Source: Lachnospiraceae bacterium
Lineage (GTDB): Bacteria; Bacillota; Clostridia; Lachnospirales; Lachnospiraceae
Reading direction: 5' to 3'
NCBI GenBank assembly: GCA_021202075.1
Contig: JAJQDT010000078.1
Coordinates: 1 to 51,963, forward strand
DNA: 51,963 bases
Below the pieces are notes generated by a model, which saw only the letters and a list, made by a program, of their open reading frames with translations, was not told the origin of the DNA and ran no database searches. Positions within the stretch are counted from its first letter, which is position 1; every line of letters begins with the position of its first letter. The translations under genes and the position numbers were made by a program. Of the stretch, positions 1-8,789 are shown one piece after another.

Positions 1-742
1 AACGATTTTCATCCGTGTCGTTTCCAATATTCTGATACGAATGGTTTTCAAGCTCATTCCGATACAGTTCCAGCATCGCATTTAATAAGGTAGATTTTCC
101 TGCGTTAGTATAACCGACCAGAGCCACGGAAGGGATCTCACTCTTCTCCCTTTTCATGCGCTGTGTCGCGCGGTCCTGTTCGATGGCTTCCAGGTCTCGG
201 CGCAGCTCACTGATCCGCTTTTCGATCTTCCGGCGGTCGAGCTCAAGCTTCTGCTCGCCGGCGCCGCGGTTTGCCAGGCCGCCTCCCGCGCCGGCTCCTC
301 CGCCTGCTCCTGCGCCGCCGCCCTGCCTGGAGAGGGCTTCGCGCATGCCAACCAGGCGCGGCAGCATGTACTGGAGGCTGGCGCTCTCGACCTGGAGCTT
401 TGCCTCTTTTGTCCGCGCCCGTTTTTCAAAAATCTCCAAAATCAGATTCGTGCGGTCCATCACCGGCAGATCCAGCTCTTTTTGCAGGTTTCGCTGCTGG
501 GATGGTTTCAGGGAATTATCAAAAACGACCAGATCCGCCTCCACCATTTCCGCTGTCCGGCGGATTTCTTCGACCTTACCCGGGCCTACATACAGAGCCG
601 CGTTTGTCACCGGCAGCTTCTGGGTCACCACTGCCGCCGCCTCGATCTCGCAAGCGTCAGACAGCCCTGCGAGCTCCTCCATGTGATAGTCAAAATTCGG
701 ATCGTTATTCAAATCAACACCCACAAGAACGGCTTTTCTCAT
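1..742 (-). CDS. hflX: HflX ribosome-associated GTPase, N-terminal 247 codons (cut by window edge)
   Basis: The visible part reads from an ATG at 742 leftwards to the window edge, so the C-terminal G-domain motifs are missing. HflX GTPases bind the ribosome and split or rescue stalled ribosomes. Recognisable parts are the N-terminal HflX domain (VGVDLNND start, YVGPGKVEEI, FDNSLKPSQQRNL), the RLVGMREALSRQGGG linker, a helical RRKIEKRISELRRDL segment and the G1 loop GYTNAGKST at roughly residues 215-223. Two oddities: the glycine linker after SRQ is expanded into an AGAGGGAGAGGG tract, and an ELYRNELENHSYQ-type insert follows the G1 loop, where most family members run straight into switch I. 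No RBS of note; the upstream region is AT-rich. Identification is secure, the end is not seen. Confidence 0.95.
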   Translation of the reverse strand, partial: MRKAVLVGVDLNNDPNFDYHMEELAGLSDACEIEAAAVVTQKLPVTNAALYVGPGKVEEIRRTAEMVEADLVVFDNSLKPSQQRNLQKELDLPVMDRTNLILEIFEKRARTKEAKLQVESASLQYMLPRLVGMREALSRQGGGAGAGGGAGAGGGLANRGAGEQKLELDRRKIEKRISELRRDLEAIEQDRATQRMKREKSEIPSVALVGYTNAGKSTLLNAMLELYRNELENHSYQNIGNDTDENR

Positions 743-929
743 TATTTTCTCCCCTTTTATTCTCATAATTGATTGAATTATATTATTGTTGTATATGTTT
801 TAGCTTTGTTCCATATAGTTTTTTTGATGTATTTTTGTTGAGTGTAATAATGTTTTTATGGGCATATTATTGTTTTTGTGATTACTCTATAGCTGTCGTC
901 GACTTATTTCATCAGAAAGGAGGTTATAT
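743..929. other. AT-rich intergenic stretch between hflX and the small peptide gene
   Basis: This 187-bp stretch is strongly AT-rich compared with its neighbours, with long T runs around 777-880. It must hold the leftward hflX promoter and the rightward promoter of the 38-residue peptide gene, but I could not pick a convincing -35/-10 pair for either. Confidence 0.5.
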
Positions 930-1046
930 ATGTTGGCTGATGTAATCATTGCATTCCTCGTTTCTGTCGCAGCGAGTGTGGCTGGCAGCTGCATATACCA
1001 TCACATGAGCAGGTTGTTTGGCAGAAACAGGAAAACGACGGATTAG
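930..1046 (+). CDS. 38-residue hydrophobic peptide, candidate type I toxin
   Basis: An ATG at 930 is preceded by a near-perfect ribosome binding site (AAAGGAGG at 916-923) and followed by a 38-codon frame ending at TAG 1044-1046. The product begins MLADVIIAFLVSVAASVAG, a single membrane-spanning helix, and ends in a basic tail (MSRLFGRNRKTTD). That layout, one short helix plus a charged C-terminus, is shared by Fst/TxpA/Ldr-type toxins and other small membrane peptides of Firmicutes. A G/C-rich terminator hairpin follows within 20 bp. I do not recognise a named family, so the toxin assignment is inference from size, topology and context; it could equally be a small membrane regulator. No antisense RNA promoter was identified with confidence. 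Confidence 0.7.
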   Translation: MLADVIIAFLVSVAASVAGSCIYHHMSRLFGRNRKTTD

Positions 1047-1063
1047 CTCACCGTAACGAGCAA

Positions 1064-1107
1064 GAACCCCTCGAAGGACCAACACTCCTCCGGGGGGTTC
1101 GCTTTTT
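1064..1107 (+). terminator. Rho-independent terminator after the 38-residue peptide gene
   Basis: GAACCCC (1064-1070) pairs with GGGGTTC (1094-1100), followed by GCTTTTT (1101-1107). The loop is long (about 23 nt) and itself partly paired (AGGA/TCCT). It lies 18 bp after the peptide stop codon. Confidence 0.75.
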
Positions 1108-1230
1108 GTTGACTTGACTGCAATCATTGCCTTTTTCTGTCAGTCTCAGTTTACCCCCTCATTGTTAAAATGTCAATCCTTCATTTTAAAAATATTTTTT
1201 CTTCTTTTTTAATTCTCTGCCCCAGTTTTC

Positions 1231-1259
1231 TTGACTTTCCACTTTCAAAGCATTATAAT
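1231..1259 (+). promoter_or_regulatory. SigA-type promoter of the ABC importer operon
   Basis: TTGACT at 1231-1236 and TATAAT at 1254-1259 are separated by exactly 17 bp, close to the housekeeping consensus. The start codon of the binding protein is 49 bp downstream of the -10, leaving a short leader. Confidence 0.8.
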
Positions 1260-1307
1260 TCCCTTAAATGTGCGGATTACGCACGAAAATACGAGGAGGA
1301 TTATACC

Positions 1308-2300
1308 ATGAAGAAACAGTTTTTAGCTACTTTCCTTTCTGCAGCGATGGTTGTCAGCTTCTGCGGGATTAATGTGAGCGCGGAGGAGTCTGAGACCTAC
1401 AATGTCGGCATTCTCCAGCTGGTGGAGCATGACGCTCTGGATGCAGCGACGCAGGGCTTCAAGGATGCTCTGACAGAAGCGTTCGGCGACGCGGTGACCT
1501 TTGATGAGCAGAATGCTCAGGGCGATTCCGCTACCTGCGCGACCGTTGCGAACCAGTTCGTGACCAACGAGGTTGACCTGATCCTGGCGAACGCGACAGC
1601 AGCTCTGCAGGCCTGCGCGGCAGCGACTGATACCATCCCGATCCTGGGTACTTCCATCACCGATTACGGTTCAGCGCTTGACATTGATTTCACCGGTACA
1701 GTGGGCGGCAATATCTCCGGTACCTCTGACCTGGCTCCGCTGGATCAGCAGGCGGCGATGCTGAATGAGCTGTTCCCGGATGCCGAGACCGTCGGCATTC
1801 TGTACTGCTCCGCTGAGGCGAACTCTCAGTACCAGGCTGATACCATTTCCACCTATCTGGAGGACTATGGCTACACCGTTACCTATTATTCATTCTCTGA
1901 TTCCAACGACATTCAGGCGGTTGCGCAGACGGCTGCGGGCGAGAGCGACGTGATCTATGTTCCGACCGACAACACTGCTGCTTCCAATACCGAGCTGATC
2001 AACAACGTATGCCTGGACGCGGGCGTTCCGATCATCGCGGGCGAGGAAGGCATCTGCGAGGGCTGCGGCGTAGCGACCCTTTCCATCAGCTACTATGACA
2101 TCGGATACATCTCCGGCGAGATGGCTGCACAGATCCTGACCGGCGAGGCTGATATCTCCGAGATGGCGATCGAGTATGCTCCGGAAGTGACCAAGGAATA
2201 CAATGCTGAGATCGCTGAGACACTTGGCGTGGAGATTCCGGATGACTATGTAGCGATCGGTGCGGAAGCGGAAGCTGAGACCGAGGCTGAGACGGAGTAA
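1308..2300 (+). CDS. ABC transporter substrate-binding protein (ABC_sub_bind / TrpX-like)
   Basis: The product (330 residues) is an extracellular substrate-binding protein of the ABC_sub_bind family (COG2984), which includes the tryptophan/tyrosine binder TrpX of streptococci. The ATG at 1308 was chosen over an upstream in-frame start because GAGGAGGA lies 7 bp before it and the protein then begins with a signal peptide (MKKQFLATFLSAAMVVS). The mature part reads YNVGILQLVEHDALDAATQGF and goes on with two periplasmic-binding-like lobes to about residue 315. A Cys follows the hydrophobic core, but the residues before it (VSF) do not make a good lipobox, and a signal peptidase I site (VSA) is close by. 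The tail is an acidic AEAEAETEAETE run. Permease and ATPase genes follow. Substrate is not determinable from sequence alone. Confidence 0.9.
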   Translation: MKKQFLATFLSAAMVVSFCGINVSAEESETYNVGILQLVEHDALDAATQGFKDALTEAFGDAVTFDEQNAQGDSATCATVANQFVTNEVDLILANATAALQACAAATDTIPILGTSITDYGSALDIDFTGTVGGNISGTSDLAPLDQQAAMLNELFPDAETVGILYCSAEANSQYQADTISTYLEDYGYTVTYYSFSDSNDIQAVAQTAAGESDVIYVPTDNTAASNTELINNVCLDAGVPIIAGEEGICEGCGVATLSISYYDIGYISGEMAAQILTGEADISEMAIEYAPEVTKEYNAEIAETLGVEIPDDYVAIGAEAEAETEAETE

Positions 2301-2443
2301 GACAATGAAACGCATATGGCGCACCGGCAGCCCGTATCGTAATTCCATGCGAATTTTGCACAAGTTATTATGATACAATCTGCTGACATCCTGTTTCAGG
2401 AGAAATGAGTGCTGCCATTCATATGGATTTTGTATGAATTTCC

Positions 2444-2530
2444 GGCAGGGAGGCCGAAGAATAGAAAAGGCTGCCCTGCCGTGTGCAATCGGGCAGCGAG
2501 AAAGGGGTTCCTCTCTCGCTGTTTTGCGAA
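2444..2530 (+). promoter_or_regulatory. Overlapping hairpins between binding-protein and permease genes
   Basis: Three pairings compete: GGCAGGG 2444-2450 with CCCTGCC 2474-2480; CTGCCC 2471-2476 with GGGCAG 2491-2496; and CAGCGAGA 2494-2501 with TCTCGCTG 2514-2521, the last followed by TTTTGCG. The last could act as a leaky terminator that keeps the binding protein in excess over the permease, as is common in ABC operons. The remaining intergenic DNA to 2728 holds an 11-bp direct repeat GCACATGATAT (about 2603-2613 and 2640-2650) and no gene. Confidence 0.5.
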
Positions 2531-2728
2531 AAAACGGTTTCCTGAGATTTTAGGAGTGGCGATTATGTAAGGGTCTGTGCTTCACACGTTATCCGGCACA
2601 ATCTGCACATGATATTTTGTAACAGTTCCTAATTGCGCAGGCACATGATATGATTCGGGCAGTAAACAGGGGTACGATACTGCGGATTGGGATGGGTTTT
2701 GCGCGAAAACCTGGAAAGGATCTCACAA

Positions 2729-3706
2729 ATGAATATCTCGACTTTAATCAATGCACTGCCGGGAGCCTGTGCCCAGGGTCTGGTCTGGGGCATCATGGCG
2801 ATCGGCGTATACATCACCTACCGCATTCTGGATATTGCGGATCTGACCGTGGACGGCACGATGGCCACCGGCGGCGCTGTATGCATTATGATGCTGATGA
2901 GCGGCCACAATATCTGGGTGGCGATGCTCGCCGCGGCCGGAGCCGGTATGCTTGCCGGACTCGTCACCGGGCTGCTGCACACAGTCATGGGGATCCCGGC
3001 GATTCTGGCCGGCATTCTGACACAGCTTTCCCTGTATTCCGTCAATCTGAAAATCATGGGAAAATCCAATCAGGCCGTGAATGTCAGCAACTACAATCTG
3101 CTGGTTTCGCTGCGCTATATCAAGGGCGTTCCGCTCTGGCAGAACACCATCCTGATCGTGATCGTCATTACGGTCATACTGATTGCCATCCTGTACTGGT
3201 TCTTTGGCACGGAGTTCGGCGCCTCGCTGCGCGCGACCGGATGCAACCCCGGCATGTCCCGCGCACAGGGCATCAATACGAATTTCAATAAGGTCATTGG
3301 TCTGATGCTTTCGAACGGACTGGTCGCCTTTTCGAGCGCCCTTCTGGCGCAGTATCAGGGATTCGCGGACGTCAACATGGGCCGCGGCGCGATTGTCATT
3401 GGCCTGGCAGCCGTCATCATCGGCGAAGCTATCTTTGGAAAAATTTTCCGGAACTTTGCGCTGTCACTGCTGGCGGTTTCGTTCGGTGCAATCATTTACT
3501 ACATCGTCCTCCAGGTCGTCATCTGGATGGGCATCGACACCGACCTTCTGAAGCTGCTCTCCGCCTCCGTGGTAGCCGTCTTCCTGGCAGTTCCCTACTG
3601 GAAGGGAAAATACTTTACAAAGCCGGTTCACAGGAGTGTTTCAGGAGACGCCTCTTCGGCGAACGGCTCCTCAGATGCACAGAAGGGAGGCAGCCGAAAT
3701 GCTTGA
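2729..3706 (+). CDS. ABC transporter permease (BPD_transp_2 type)
   Basis: A 325-residue polytopic membrane protein, permease of the COG4120 type that partners COG2984 binding proteins. The ATG at 2729 follows GGAAAGGA with 8 bp spacing and gives MNISTLINALPGACAQGLVW; longer in-frame starts upstream lack an RBS. About eight hydrophobic segments are visible, with the family-typical ITYRILDIADLTVDGT stretch near the N-terminus and a cytoplasmic loop TEFGASLRATGCNPGMSRAQ, which is where the ATPase should dock. The C-terminal tail is hydrophilic (DASSANGSSDAQKGG). The gene lies 428 bp after the binding protein, an unusually long gap, and overlaps the ATPase gene by 8 bp, so those two are translationally coupled. 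Confidence 0.9.
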   Translation: MNISTLINALPGACAQGLVWGIMAIGVYITYRILDIADLTVDGTMATGGAVCIMMLMSGHNIWVAMLAAAGAGMLAGLVTGLLHTVMGIPAILAGILTQLSLYSVNLKIMGKSNQAVNVSNYNLLVSLRYIKGVPLWQNTILIVIVITVILIAILYWFFGTEFGASLRATGCNPGMSRAQGINTNFNKVIGLMLSNGLVAFSSALLAQYQGFADVNMGRGAIVIGLAAVIIGEAIFGKIFRNFALSLLAVSFGAIIYYIVLQVVIWMGIDTDLLKLLSASVVAVFLAVPYWKGKYFTKPVHRSVSGDASSANGSSDAQKGGSRNA

Positions 3707-4493
3707 TATCCGGAATATTTCTAAAACCTTCAATCCCGGCACGATCAATGAGAAAACCGCGCTCGACGACGTATCTCTGAATCTGGAGGACGGCGATTTT
3801 GTGACCGTGATCGGCGGCAACGGAGCCGGCAAATCGACGCTGCTGAACGCGGTGGCCGGCACCTGGCTGGTCGACGAGGGGCAGATCATGATTGACGGCA
3901 TCAATGTGACAAAGCTCCCGGAGCACAAGCGTGCCGCTTATCTCGGGCGCGTCTTCCAGGATCCGATGACCGGCACGGCTGCCACGATGGAGATTCAGGA
4001 GAATCTTGCCCTGGCAGAGCGGCGCGGCAAAAAACGGCTTCTCCGGCGCGGCATCACAAAACAGGAGCGCGGCGAGTACAAAGAGCTGCTTGCCATGCTC
4101 GGGCTTGGCCTTGAGTCGCGCATGACTGCGAAGGTTGGCCTGCTCTCTGGCGGACAGCGGCAGGCGCTCACGCTTCTGATGGCGACTCTTCAGAAACCGA
4201 AGCTGCTACTCCTGGATGAACATACAGCGGCCCTTGACCCGAAGACAGCCGCAAAGGTTCTGGAGATCACGGAGCTGATCGTGAACCGCGATCACCTGAC
4301 CACGCTGATGATTACCCATAACATGAAGGACGCCATCTCCCACGGGAACCGTCTGATCATGATGAACGAGGGCAAAATCATCCTTGATATCCGGGGCGAA
4401 GAGAAAAAGCATCTGACCGTCAAAGACCTGCTGGATCAGTTTGAACAGGTAAGCGGCGAGCAGTTCTCGAATGATTCGGCGCTGCTTGGGTAA
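3699..4493 (+). CDS. ABC transporter ATP-binding protein
   Basis: The cytoplasmic ATPase (264 residues) energises import by the preceding permease. Visible motifs are Walker A GGNGAGKST (about residues 38-46), the Q-loop region RVFQDPMTGTA, signature LSGGQRQ (about 148-154), Walker B LLLLDEH (about 168-174) and the switch histidine in ITHNM. The ATG at 3699 has AGGGAGG at 3684-3690 and begins MLDIRNISKTFNPG; an earlier in-frame start lies inside the permease gene without RBS. The protein matches COG1101. It closes the operon and is followed within 40 bp by a strong terminator. A HisC-like Asp/Glu is seen in LLDEHTAALD, where the usual glutamate is present, so the protein should be active. Confidence 0.92.
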   Translation: MLDIRNISKTFNPGTINEKTALDDVSLNLEDGDFVTVIGGNGAGKSTLLNAVAGTWLVDEGQIMIDGINVTKLPEHKRAAYLGRVFQDPMTGTAATMEIQENLALAERRGKKRLLRRGITKQERGEYKELLAMLGLGLESRMTAKVGLLSGGQRQALTLLMATLQKPKLLLLDEHTAALDPKTAAKVLEITELIVNRDHLTTLMITHNMKDAISHGNRLIMMNEGKIILDIRGEEKKHLTVKDLLDQFEQVSGEQFSNDSALLG

Positions 4494-4531
4494 AACGGAA
4501 TACGGCACTTCTTATAAAGAAAGAATGGGAC

Positions 4532-4582
4532 AAACCAGGCGCCCGGATCTTTATGATAGATTCCGGGCGCCTGGTTTTTCTG
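4532..4582 (+). terminator. Strong Rho-independent terminator of the ABC operon
   Basis: A 16-bp perfect stem, AAACCAGGCGCCCGGA (4532-4547) against its complement at 4562-4577, with a 14-nt loop and a T-rich tail (4575-4579 and on). Confidence 0.95.
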
Positions 4583-4615
4583 TTCTCTTTTATTGTTTCT
4601 GTTTCAATTCCATTC

Positions 4616-4762
4616 CTGCGTCAAAGGCTTTTATGGTCTGTAATTCGCGCGTAAGGCAGTGCAGGATTCATAAGTTATTTCTGCGACAGTCCTTACTGCG
4701 TCAGAACATTTACGGTCTATAATTCACGCGTAAGGAAGTGCAGGATGGATAAGTTCTCTTTC
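4616..4762. repeat. Dispersed repeat R1, two tandem copies
   Basis: Copy one (4616-4681) and copy two (4696-4762) are direct repeats with an 80-bp period, about 75% alike by eye. The core is CTGNAATTCGCGCGTMAGG then GTGCAGGATKCATAAGTTATTTC. Related copies occur at about 11421-11474 and, inverted, at 45246-45301; shorter pieces of the CATAAGTTATTTCG end occur elsewhere. Copies lie between genes, next to 3' ends. Confidence 0.75.
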
Positions 4763-4765
4763 TGA

Positions 4766-5779
4766 TTAATTCAGCTTCTTCACTGACTCCCCTTCCACGA
4801 TCGTACCGGGGACGATGATGTGTTCGACCATCGTAGTCCGCGGCTTCTCAACCAGATTCACCAGCTGCTCCGCAGCCGTCTTTCCCATCCCGTCCGCATC
4901 CTGGCGGAGGGTCGTCACTTTTAATTCCATCACACGGTTCAGCATAATCCCGTCATAGCCAACAATGGAGATATCGTCCGGAATCCGGAGATGCCGTTCA
5001 CGGATCGCGTGCATGCCGCCGGCCGCGGCATAGTCATCCGGATAAAAGATACAGGTCGGCGGATCCGGCAGAGAGAGAAGCTCTGACGTAATCCTTCTTG
5101 CCGAGCTGGTATCACGGAATTCCGAAGAACGGATGTATGCCTCCGGAATCTCAACGCCATGTTCGGCTGCAGAGCGATAAAAGCTGCCCAGACGGCTTCT
5201 GGTCACAGAGGTTCTTTCCCCATGGATATAAGCCAGCTTTGTGTGCCCCATCTTACAGACATAATCCACAAGGCTCGCCATTCCGTTCACATTGTCAGAT
5301 ACAACGGCAATGCGATTATCAAATACATGGTCAATCGTCACAACCGGAATACTGCTCTGAATCAGGGATTGTACATCCGGATCGTAAAAATCCACACAGG
5401 CAATCAGCACGCCATCGACTCCCCGGAACTTGCAATACTCATAATAGCTCATTTTCCGTTCGGCAATCCGGTTGTTGATAAAAGTGATATCATACCCCCG
5501 AAGCTCCGCATTCTGCCTGAAGCCCTCCAGCACCGCTGCAAAAAAATCATGCGTCAGCCCACTGTGCGCCTCATCGTGAAACAGCACGCCAAGGCTCCAG
5601 CTCCGGTTGCTCTTCATAGCCCGAAGAGAAGCATTGGTCATATAGCCCGCCGCCTTCGCTGTCTCACGGATTTTCTTCTTCGTCTCCTCCCCGATATCGC
5701 TGTAATCATTCAATGCCTTGCTGACCGTCGAAACCGAAACTCCGCAGAGCCTCGCTACATCTCTCATCGAAACCATCAC
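4766..5779 (-). CDS. LacI-family transcriptional regulator
   Basis: A 337-residue sugar-responsive repressor. The N-terminal HTH (MRDVARLCGVSVSTVSKALN, about residues 5-24) and hinge helix region are followed by a periplasmic-binding-protein-like sensor (LGVLFHDEAHSGLTHDFF, FINNRIAERKMSYYEYCK, SIVGYDGIMLNRVMELKVTT). The TIREDADGMG-like segment TLRQDADGMGKTAAEQL near the C-terminus is typical of the family. It is divergent from the cellobiose phosphorylase gene, and the 542-bp gap between them carries several LacI-type palindromes, so control of that gene, probably with autoregulation, is the natural reading. Ligand unknown; cellobiose or a derivative is inferred from context only. Starts at 5779 or a few codons later (MVSM, MRDV) are all possible. 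Confidence 0.92.
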   Translation of the reverse strand: MMVSMRDVARLCGVSVSTVSKALNDYSDIGEETKKKIRETAKAAGYMTNASLRAMKSNRSWSLGVLFHDEAHSGLTHDFFAAVLEGFRQNAELRGYDITFINNRIAERKMSYYEYCKFRGVDGVLIACVDFYDPDVQSLIQSSIPVVTIDHVFDNRIAVVSDNVNGMASLVDYVCKMGHTKLAYIHGERTSVTRSRLGSFYRSAAEHGVEIPEAYIRSSEFRDTSSARRITSELLSLPDPPTCIFYPDDYAAAGGMHAIRERHLRIPDDISIVGYDGIMLNRVMELKVTTLRQDADGMGKTAAEQLVNLVEKPRTTMVEHIIVPGTIVEGESVKKLN

Positions 5780-5831
5780 TACACCCCGCTTACGTGCGTA
5801 AAACCCCCGTCTGTAAATTCTGACACTATAC

Positions 5832-5945
5832 CTTCTGTTCCATAAATTCCGTTACATTTCATTCTGCTACGTTGTTTCTGTTCCGCTGCTTCTGTTCCAT
5901 ATACTGCTGTTCCATTATTTCTGTTCCATTACTTCTGTTGCGTCC
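5832..5945. repeat. 14-bp tandem array with CTGTTCC core upstream of lacI-type gene
   Basis: CTGTTCC occurs at 5835, 5878, 5892, 5907 and 5921, with a variant CTGTTGC at 5935; the last five are spaced 14, 15, 14 and 14 bp. The full unit is roughly TTCTGTTCCATTAC. The same 14-mer recurs in the 39.26-39.47 kb array. Confidence 0.7.
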
Positions 5946-5963
5946 ATGGATAGACCAATGCTA

Positions 5964-6075
5964 CTTAAACGATTTCGTTCATGTGCCTTTCATTTTACAC
6001 CTTTTTTCCCAAATTTCAAGAGATTTTTCGATTTATTTCGCTGTTTTTTTCAATGCCGTTTCGTAAAACGTTTTC
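5964..6075. promoter_or_regulatory. Two upstream LacI-type operator candidates
   Basis: TTAAACGATTTC around 5965-5976 and the perfect palindrome AAAACGTTTT at 6065-6074 match the AAACGTTT-like consensus of Firmicutes LacI/GalR operators. They flank the lacI-type gene side of the divergent region. Confidence 0.5.
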
Positions 6076-6179
6076 TGTAATCGAAACCCTGTTTCGTTCC
6101 GGCATTCAACGGCTGATGTTACCTTTTTTATTTCATGCAAAATTGGCGAAATTTGTGAGGAAAACAGCCAAAATAATGG

Positions 6180-6258
6180 TTGCTTTTCCCTGAAAGATAG
6201 GATATACTGGTAATCGATTACAGTCCGTTCTGTATTTCGGGATTTTACTTAAACGTTT
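6180..6258 (+). promoter_or_regulatory. Promoter and operators of the cellobiose phosphorylase gene
   Basis: TTGCTT (6180-6185) and TATACT (6203-6208) are 17 bp apart. The perfect 12-bp palindrome GTAATCGATTAC (6210-6221) begins 2 bp after the -10, over the expected transcription start, and TTAAACGTTTTC (AAACGTTT 6251-6258) lies just downstream. Binding there would block transcription, fitting the divergent LacI-family gene. Confidence 0.7.
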
Positions 6259-6321
6259 TCCAAACCAAACAACGTACCTGATGACGAGCTTTTAATTTAT
6301 TCAAAGAAGGAGACGAGAATT

Positions 6322-8757
6322 ATGAAATTCGGTTATTTTGATGACGCGAACCGGGAGTACGTCATCACCACGCCAAAGACCCCGCTGCCCTGGATCAATT
6401 ACCTCGGCTGCAACGATTTCTTTTCCCTGGTGTCCAACACCTGCGGCGGGTATAGCTTTTACAAGGACGCAAAGCTGCTGCGCATTACCCGCTACCGCTA
6501 CAACGATCTCCCCTATGATACAAACGGAAAATACTACTATATTAAAGACGGTAACGATGTGTGGAACCCGGGATGGAAGCCGACCCAGACGGATCTGGAC
6601 TCCTATGAGTGCCGGCACGGCATCGGATACAGCCGTTTCTGCTCCTCGAAAAACGGGGTCAGCGCGGATCTGCTCGCCTTTGTACCGATGGACGCGTCCT
6701 GTGAAATCAACTCCCTCACTTTGAAAAACACGTCCGATGCGGCTAAGACGCTGAAGCTCTTTTCCTATATTGAATTCTGTCTCTGGAACGCGGTTGACGA
6801 TATGACAAACTACCAGCGGAACCTGAGCACCGGCGAGGTGGAGGTCGTTGATTCCGTGATTTACCACAAGACCGAATACCGCGAACGCCGCAACCATTAT
6901 GCGTACTCTGCCGTGAATGCACCGGTCGCTTCATTTGATACCAGCCGCGACAGCTTCATCGGCGCATACTGCGATGCTTCGAATCCGGCAGCTGTGGAAA
7001 ACGGCGCATGTGAGAACTCCATCGCGAGCGGATGGTACCCGATTGCGGCGCATCAGATAGACGTGACCTTAGCTCCAGGCGAAGAGAAAAATCTTGTTTT
7101 CGTGCTCGGCTACGCGGAGCTTCCGGACGAGGAAAAATGGGAAGCGCCTGGCATTATCAACAAGACTCCGGCGAAAGCGCTTCTGGCCCGTTTTGACACA
7201 AAAGAAAAGGCGGATGCAGCGTTTGCCGCTCTGAATGAATACTGGGATGGCCTGCTCTCAAAGTACCATGTCGAATCTCAGGATGAGAAAGTGAACCGCA
7301 TGGTCAACATCTGGAATCAATACCAGTGCATGGTGACCTTTAATATGTCCCGCTCCGCTTCCTACTACGAATCCGGTACCGGCCGCGGCATGGGTTTCCG
7401 CGATTCCTGCCAGGATCTGCTTGGCTTCGTGCATCTGATTCCGGAGCGTGCGCGGGAGCGCATCATTGACATTGCCTCGACGCAGTTCGCGGACGGCAGC
7501 GCCTATCATCAGTATCAGCCTCTGACTAAGAAGGGCAACATGGACATTGGCAGTGGCTTCAATGACGACCCGCTCTGGCTGATCGCGGGCACCTCTGCCT
7601 ACATAAAGGAAAGCGGCGATTTTTCGATTCTCGACGAGATGGTTCCGTTCGATAACGATGCATCCACGGCCGTCCCGCTCTTTGAACACCTGACCCGCTC
7701 CTTCAATTATATTGTGACGCACAAGGGTCCGCACAATCTCCCGCTGATCGGGCGTGCAGACTGGAATGACTGCCTTAATCTGAACTGCTTCTCTGACACA
7801 CCGGGCGAATCCTTCCAGACCACCGGCCCATCCGAAGGACCGGTCGCGGAGTCCGTCTTTATCGCGGGTATGTTTGTCAAATACGGCCGTGAGTACGCCG
7901 AGCTCTGCCGCCGTCTCGGCAAGGACGAGCTGGCCGCTTCTGCGGAAAAAGAAGTGCAGGCCATGAATGACGTGGTGCTTGATGCAGGCTGGGATGGCGA
8001 ATGGTTCGTCCGCGCGTACGACGCCAATTCGCAGAAGGTCGGCTCCAGAGAGTGCGAAGAAGGGCAGATCTACATTGAGCCGCAGGGCTTCTGTGTCATG
8101 GCCGGCATCGGCCTGGATGGCGGCCATGCTATAAAAGCGCTCGATTCCGTGAAAGAGCGCCTCGACACCAAATACGGCATTATGCTTTTGCAGCCCGCCT
8201 ACACCAGATATTACCTCAACCTCGGCGAGGTTTCCTCTTATCCGCCCGGATATAAGGAGAACGCCGGTATTTTCTGCCACAACAATCCATGGGTATCCAT
8301 CGCGGAGACTGTGGTCGGCCGCGGCAACCGCGCATTTGAGATTTACCGGAAGACCTGCCCTGCATACATCGAGGACATCAGTGAGATTCACCGCACCGAA
8401 CCGTACGTATACTCTCAGATGGTAGCAGGTGCTGACGCGGCGCGCCACGGCGAAGCCAAAAACAGCTGGCTGACGGGCACGGCCGCATGGACGTTTGTCG
8501 ATGTCTCCCAGGCAATCCTCGGCATTCAGCCACAGTTCGACGGCCTTGGCATTGATCCCTGCGTACCGGAGGGCTTCGGCGACTTTACCATCACCAGAAG
8601 CTTCCGCGGCGCTACCTATCACATCCAGGTACAGAACCCGGGCAACGTCCAGAAGGGCATCGCCAGACTCATCGTGGACGGAACGGAAATCAGCGGCAAC
8701 GTGGTTCCATTCGAAGAAGGGAAAACTCATTACGAAGTGACAGCTGTGATGGGTTAA
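6322..8757 (+). CDS. Cellobiose phosphorylase (GH94)
   Basis: The 811-residue cytosolic enzyme converts cellobiose and phosphate into glucose 1-phosphate and glucose (EC 2.4.1.20). Length matches cellobiose phosphorylases (about 810 residues) rather than cellodextrin phosphorylases (about 980). The N-terminal beta-sandwich starts [20 protein letters not shown]; the alpha-barrel has [13 protein letters not shown] and the catalytic stretch [13 protein letters not shown], where Asp483 is probably the general acid by comparison with the family. [14 protein letters not shown] and [15 protein letters not shown] are further conserved blocks. The ATG at 6322 is preceded by AAGGAGA. Together with the adjacent LacI-family regulator it suggests use of cellulose breakdown products; no cellobiose transporter is in this window. 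A terminator follows. Confidence 0.95.
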   Translation: MKFGYFDDANREYVITTPKTPLPWINYLGCNDFFSLVSNTCGGYSFYKDAKLLRITRYRYNDLPYDTNGKYYYIKDGNDVWNPGWKPTQTDLDSYECRHGIGYSRFCSSKNGVSADLLAFVPMDASCEINSLTLKNTSDAAKTLKLFSYIEFCLWNAVDDMTNYQRNLSTGEVEVVDSVIYHKTEYRERRNHYAYSAVNAPVASFDTSRDSFIGAYCDASNPAAVENGACENSIASGWYPIAAHQIDVTLAPGEEKNLVFVLGYAELPDEEKWEAPGIINKTPAKALLARFDTKEKADAAFAALNEYWDGLLSKYHVESQDEKVNRMVNIWNQYQCMVTFNMSRSASYYESGTGRGMGFRDSCQDLLGFVHLIPERARERIIDIASTQFADGSAYHQYQPLTKKGNMDIGSGFNDDPLWLIAGTSAYIKESGDFSILDEMVPFDNDASTAVPLFEHLTRSFNYIVTHKGPHNLPLIGRADWNDCLNLNCFSDTPGESFQTTGPSEGPVAESVFIAGMFVKYGREYAELCRRLGKDELAASAEKEVQAMNDVVLDAGWDGEWFVRAYDANSQKVGSRECEEGQIYIEPQGFCVMAGIGLDGGHAIKALDSVKERLDTKYGIMLLQPAYTRYYLNLGEVSSYPPGYKENAGIFCHNNPWVSIAETVVGRGNRAFEIYRKTCPAYIEDISEIHRTEPYVYSQMVAGADAARHGEAKNSWLTGTAAWTFVDVSQAILGIQPQFDGLGIDPCVPEGFGDFTITRSFRGATYHIQVQNPGNVQKGIARLIVDGTEISGNVVPFEEGKTHYEVTAVMG

Positions 8758-8789
8758 GGCGGCCCGGAAAAATAAATGGAACGATCTGA

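Noticed and set aside
924..1127. 67-codon minus-strand frame opposite the 38-residue peptide gene
   Set aside because: No RBS; it runs through the terminator hairpin and mirrors the plus-strand gene.
1308..1380. Lipoprotein signal in the ABC binding protein
   Set aside because: The Cys after the hydrophobic core is preceded by VSF, which does not fit a lipobox; a signal peptidase I cut is more likely.
2565..2570. Start-stop mini-ORF (ATG TAA) with AGGAG upstream before the permease gene
   Set aside because: Could be regulatory, but such a combination arises easily by chance and nothing else supports it.
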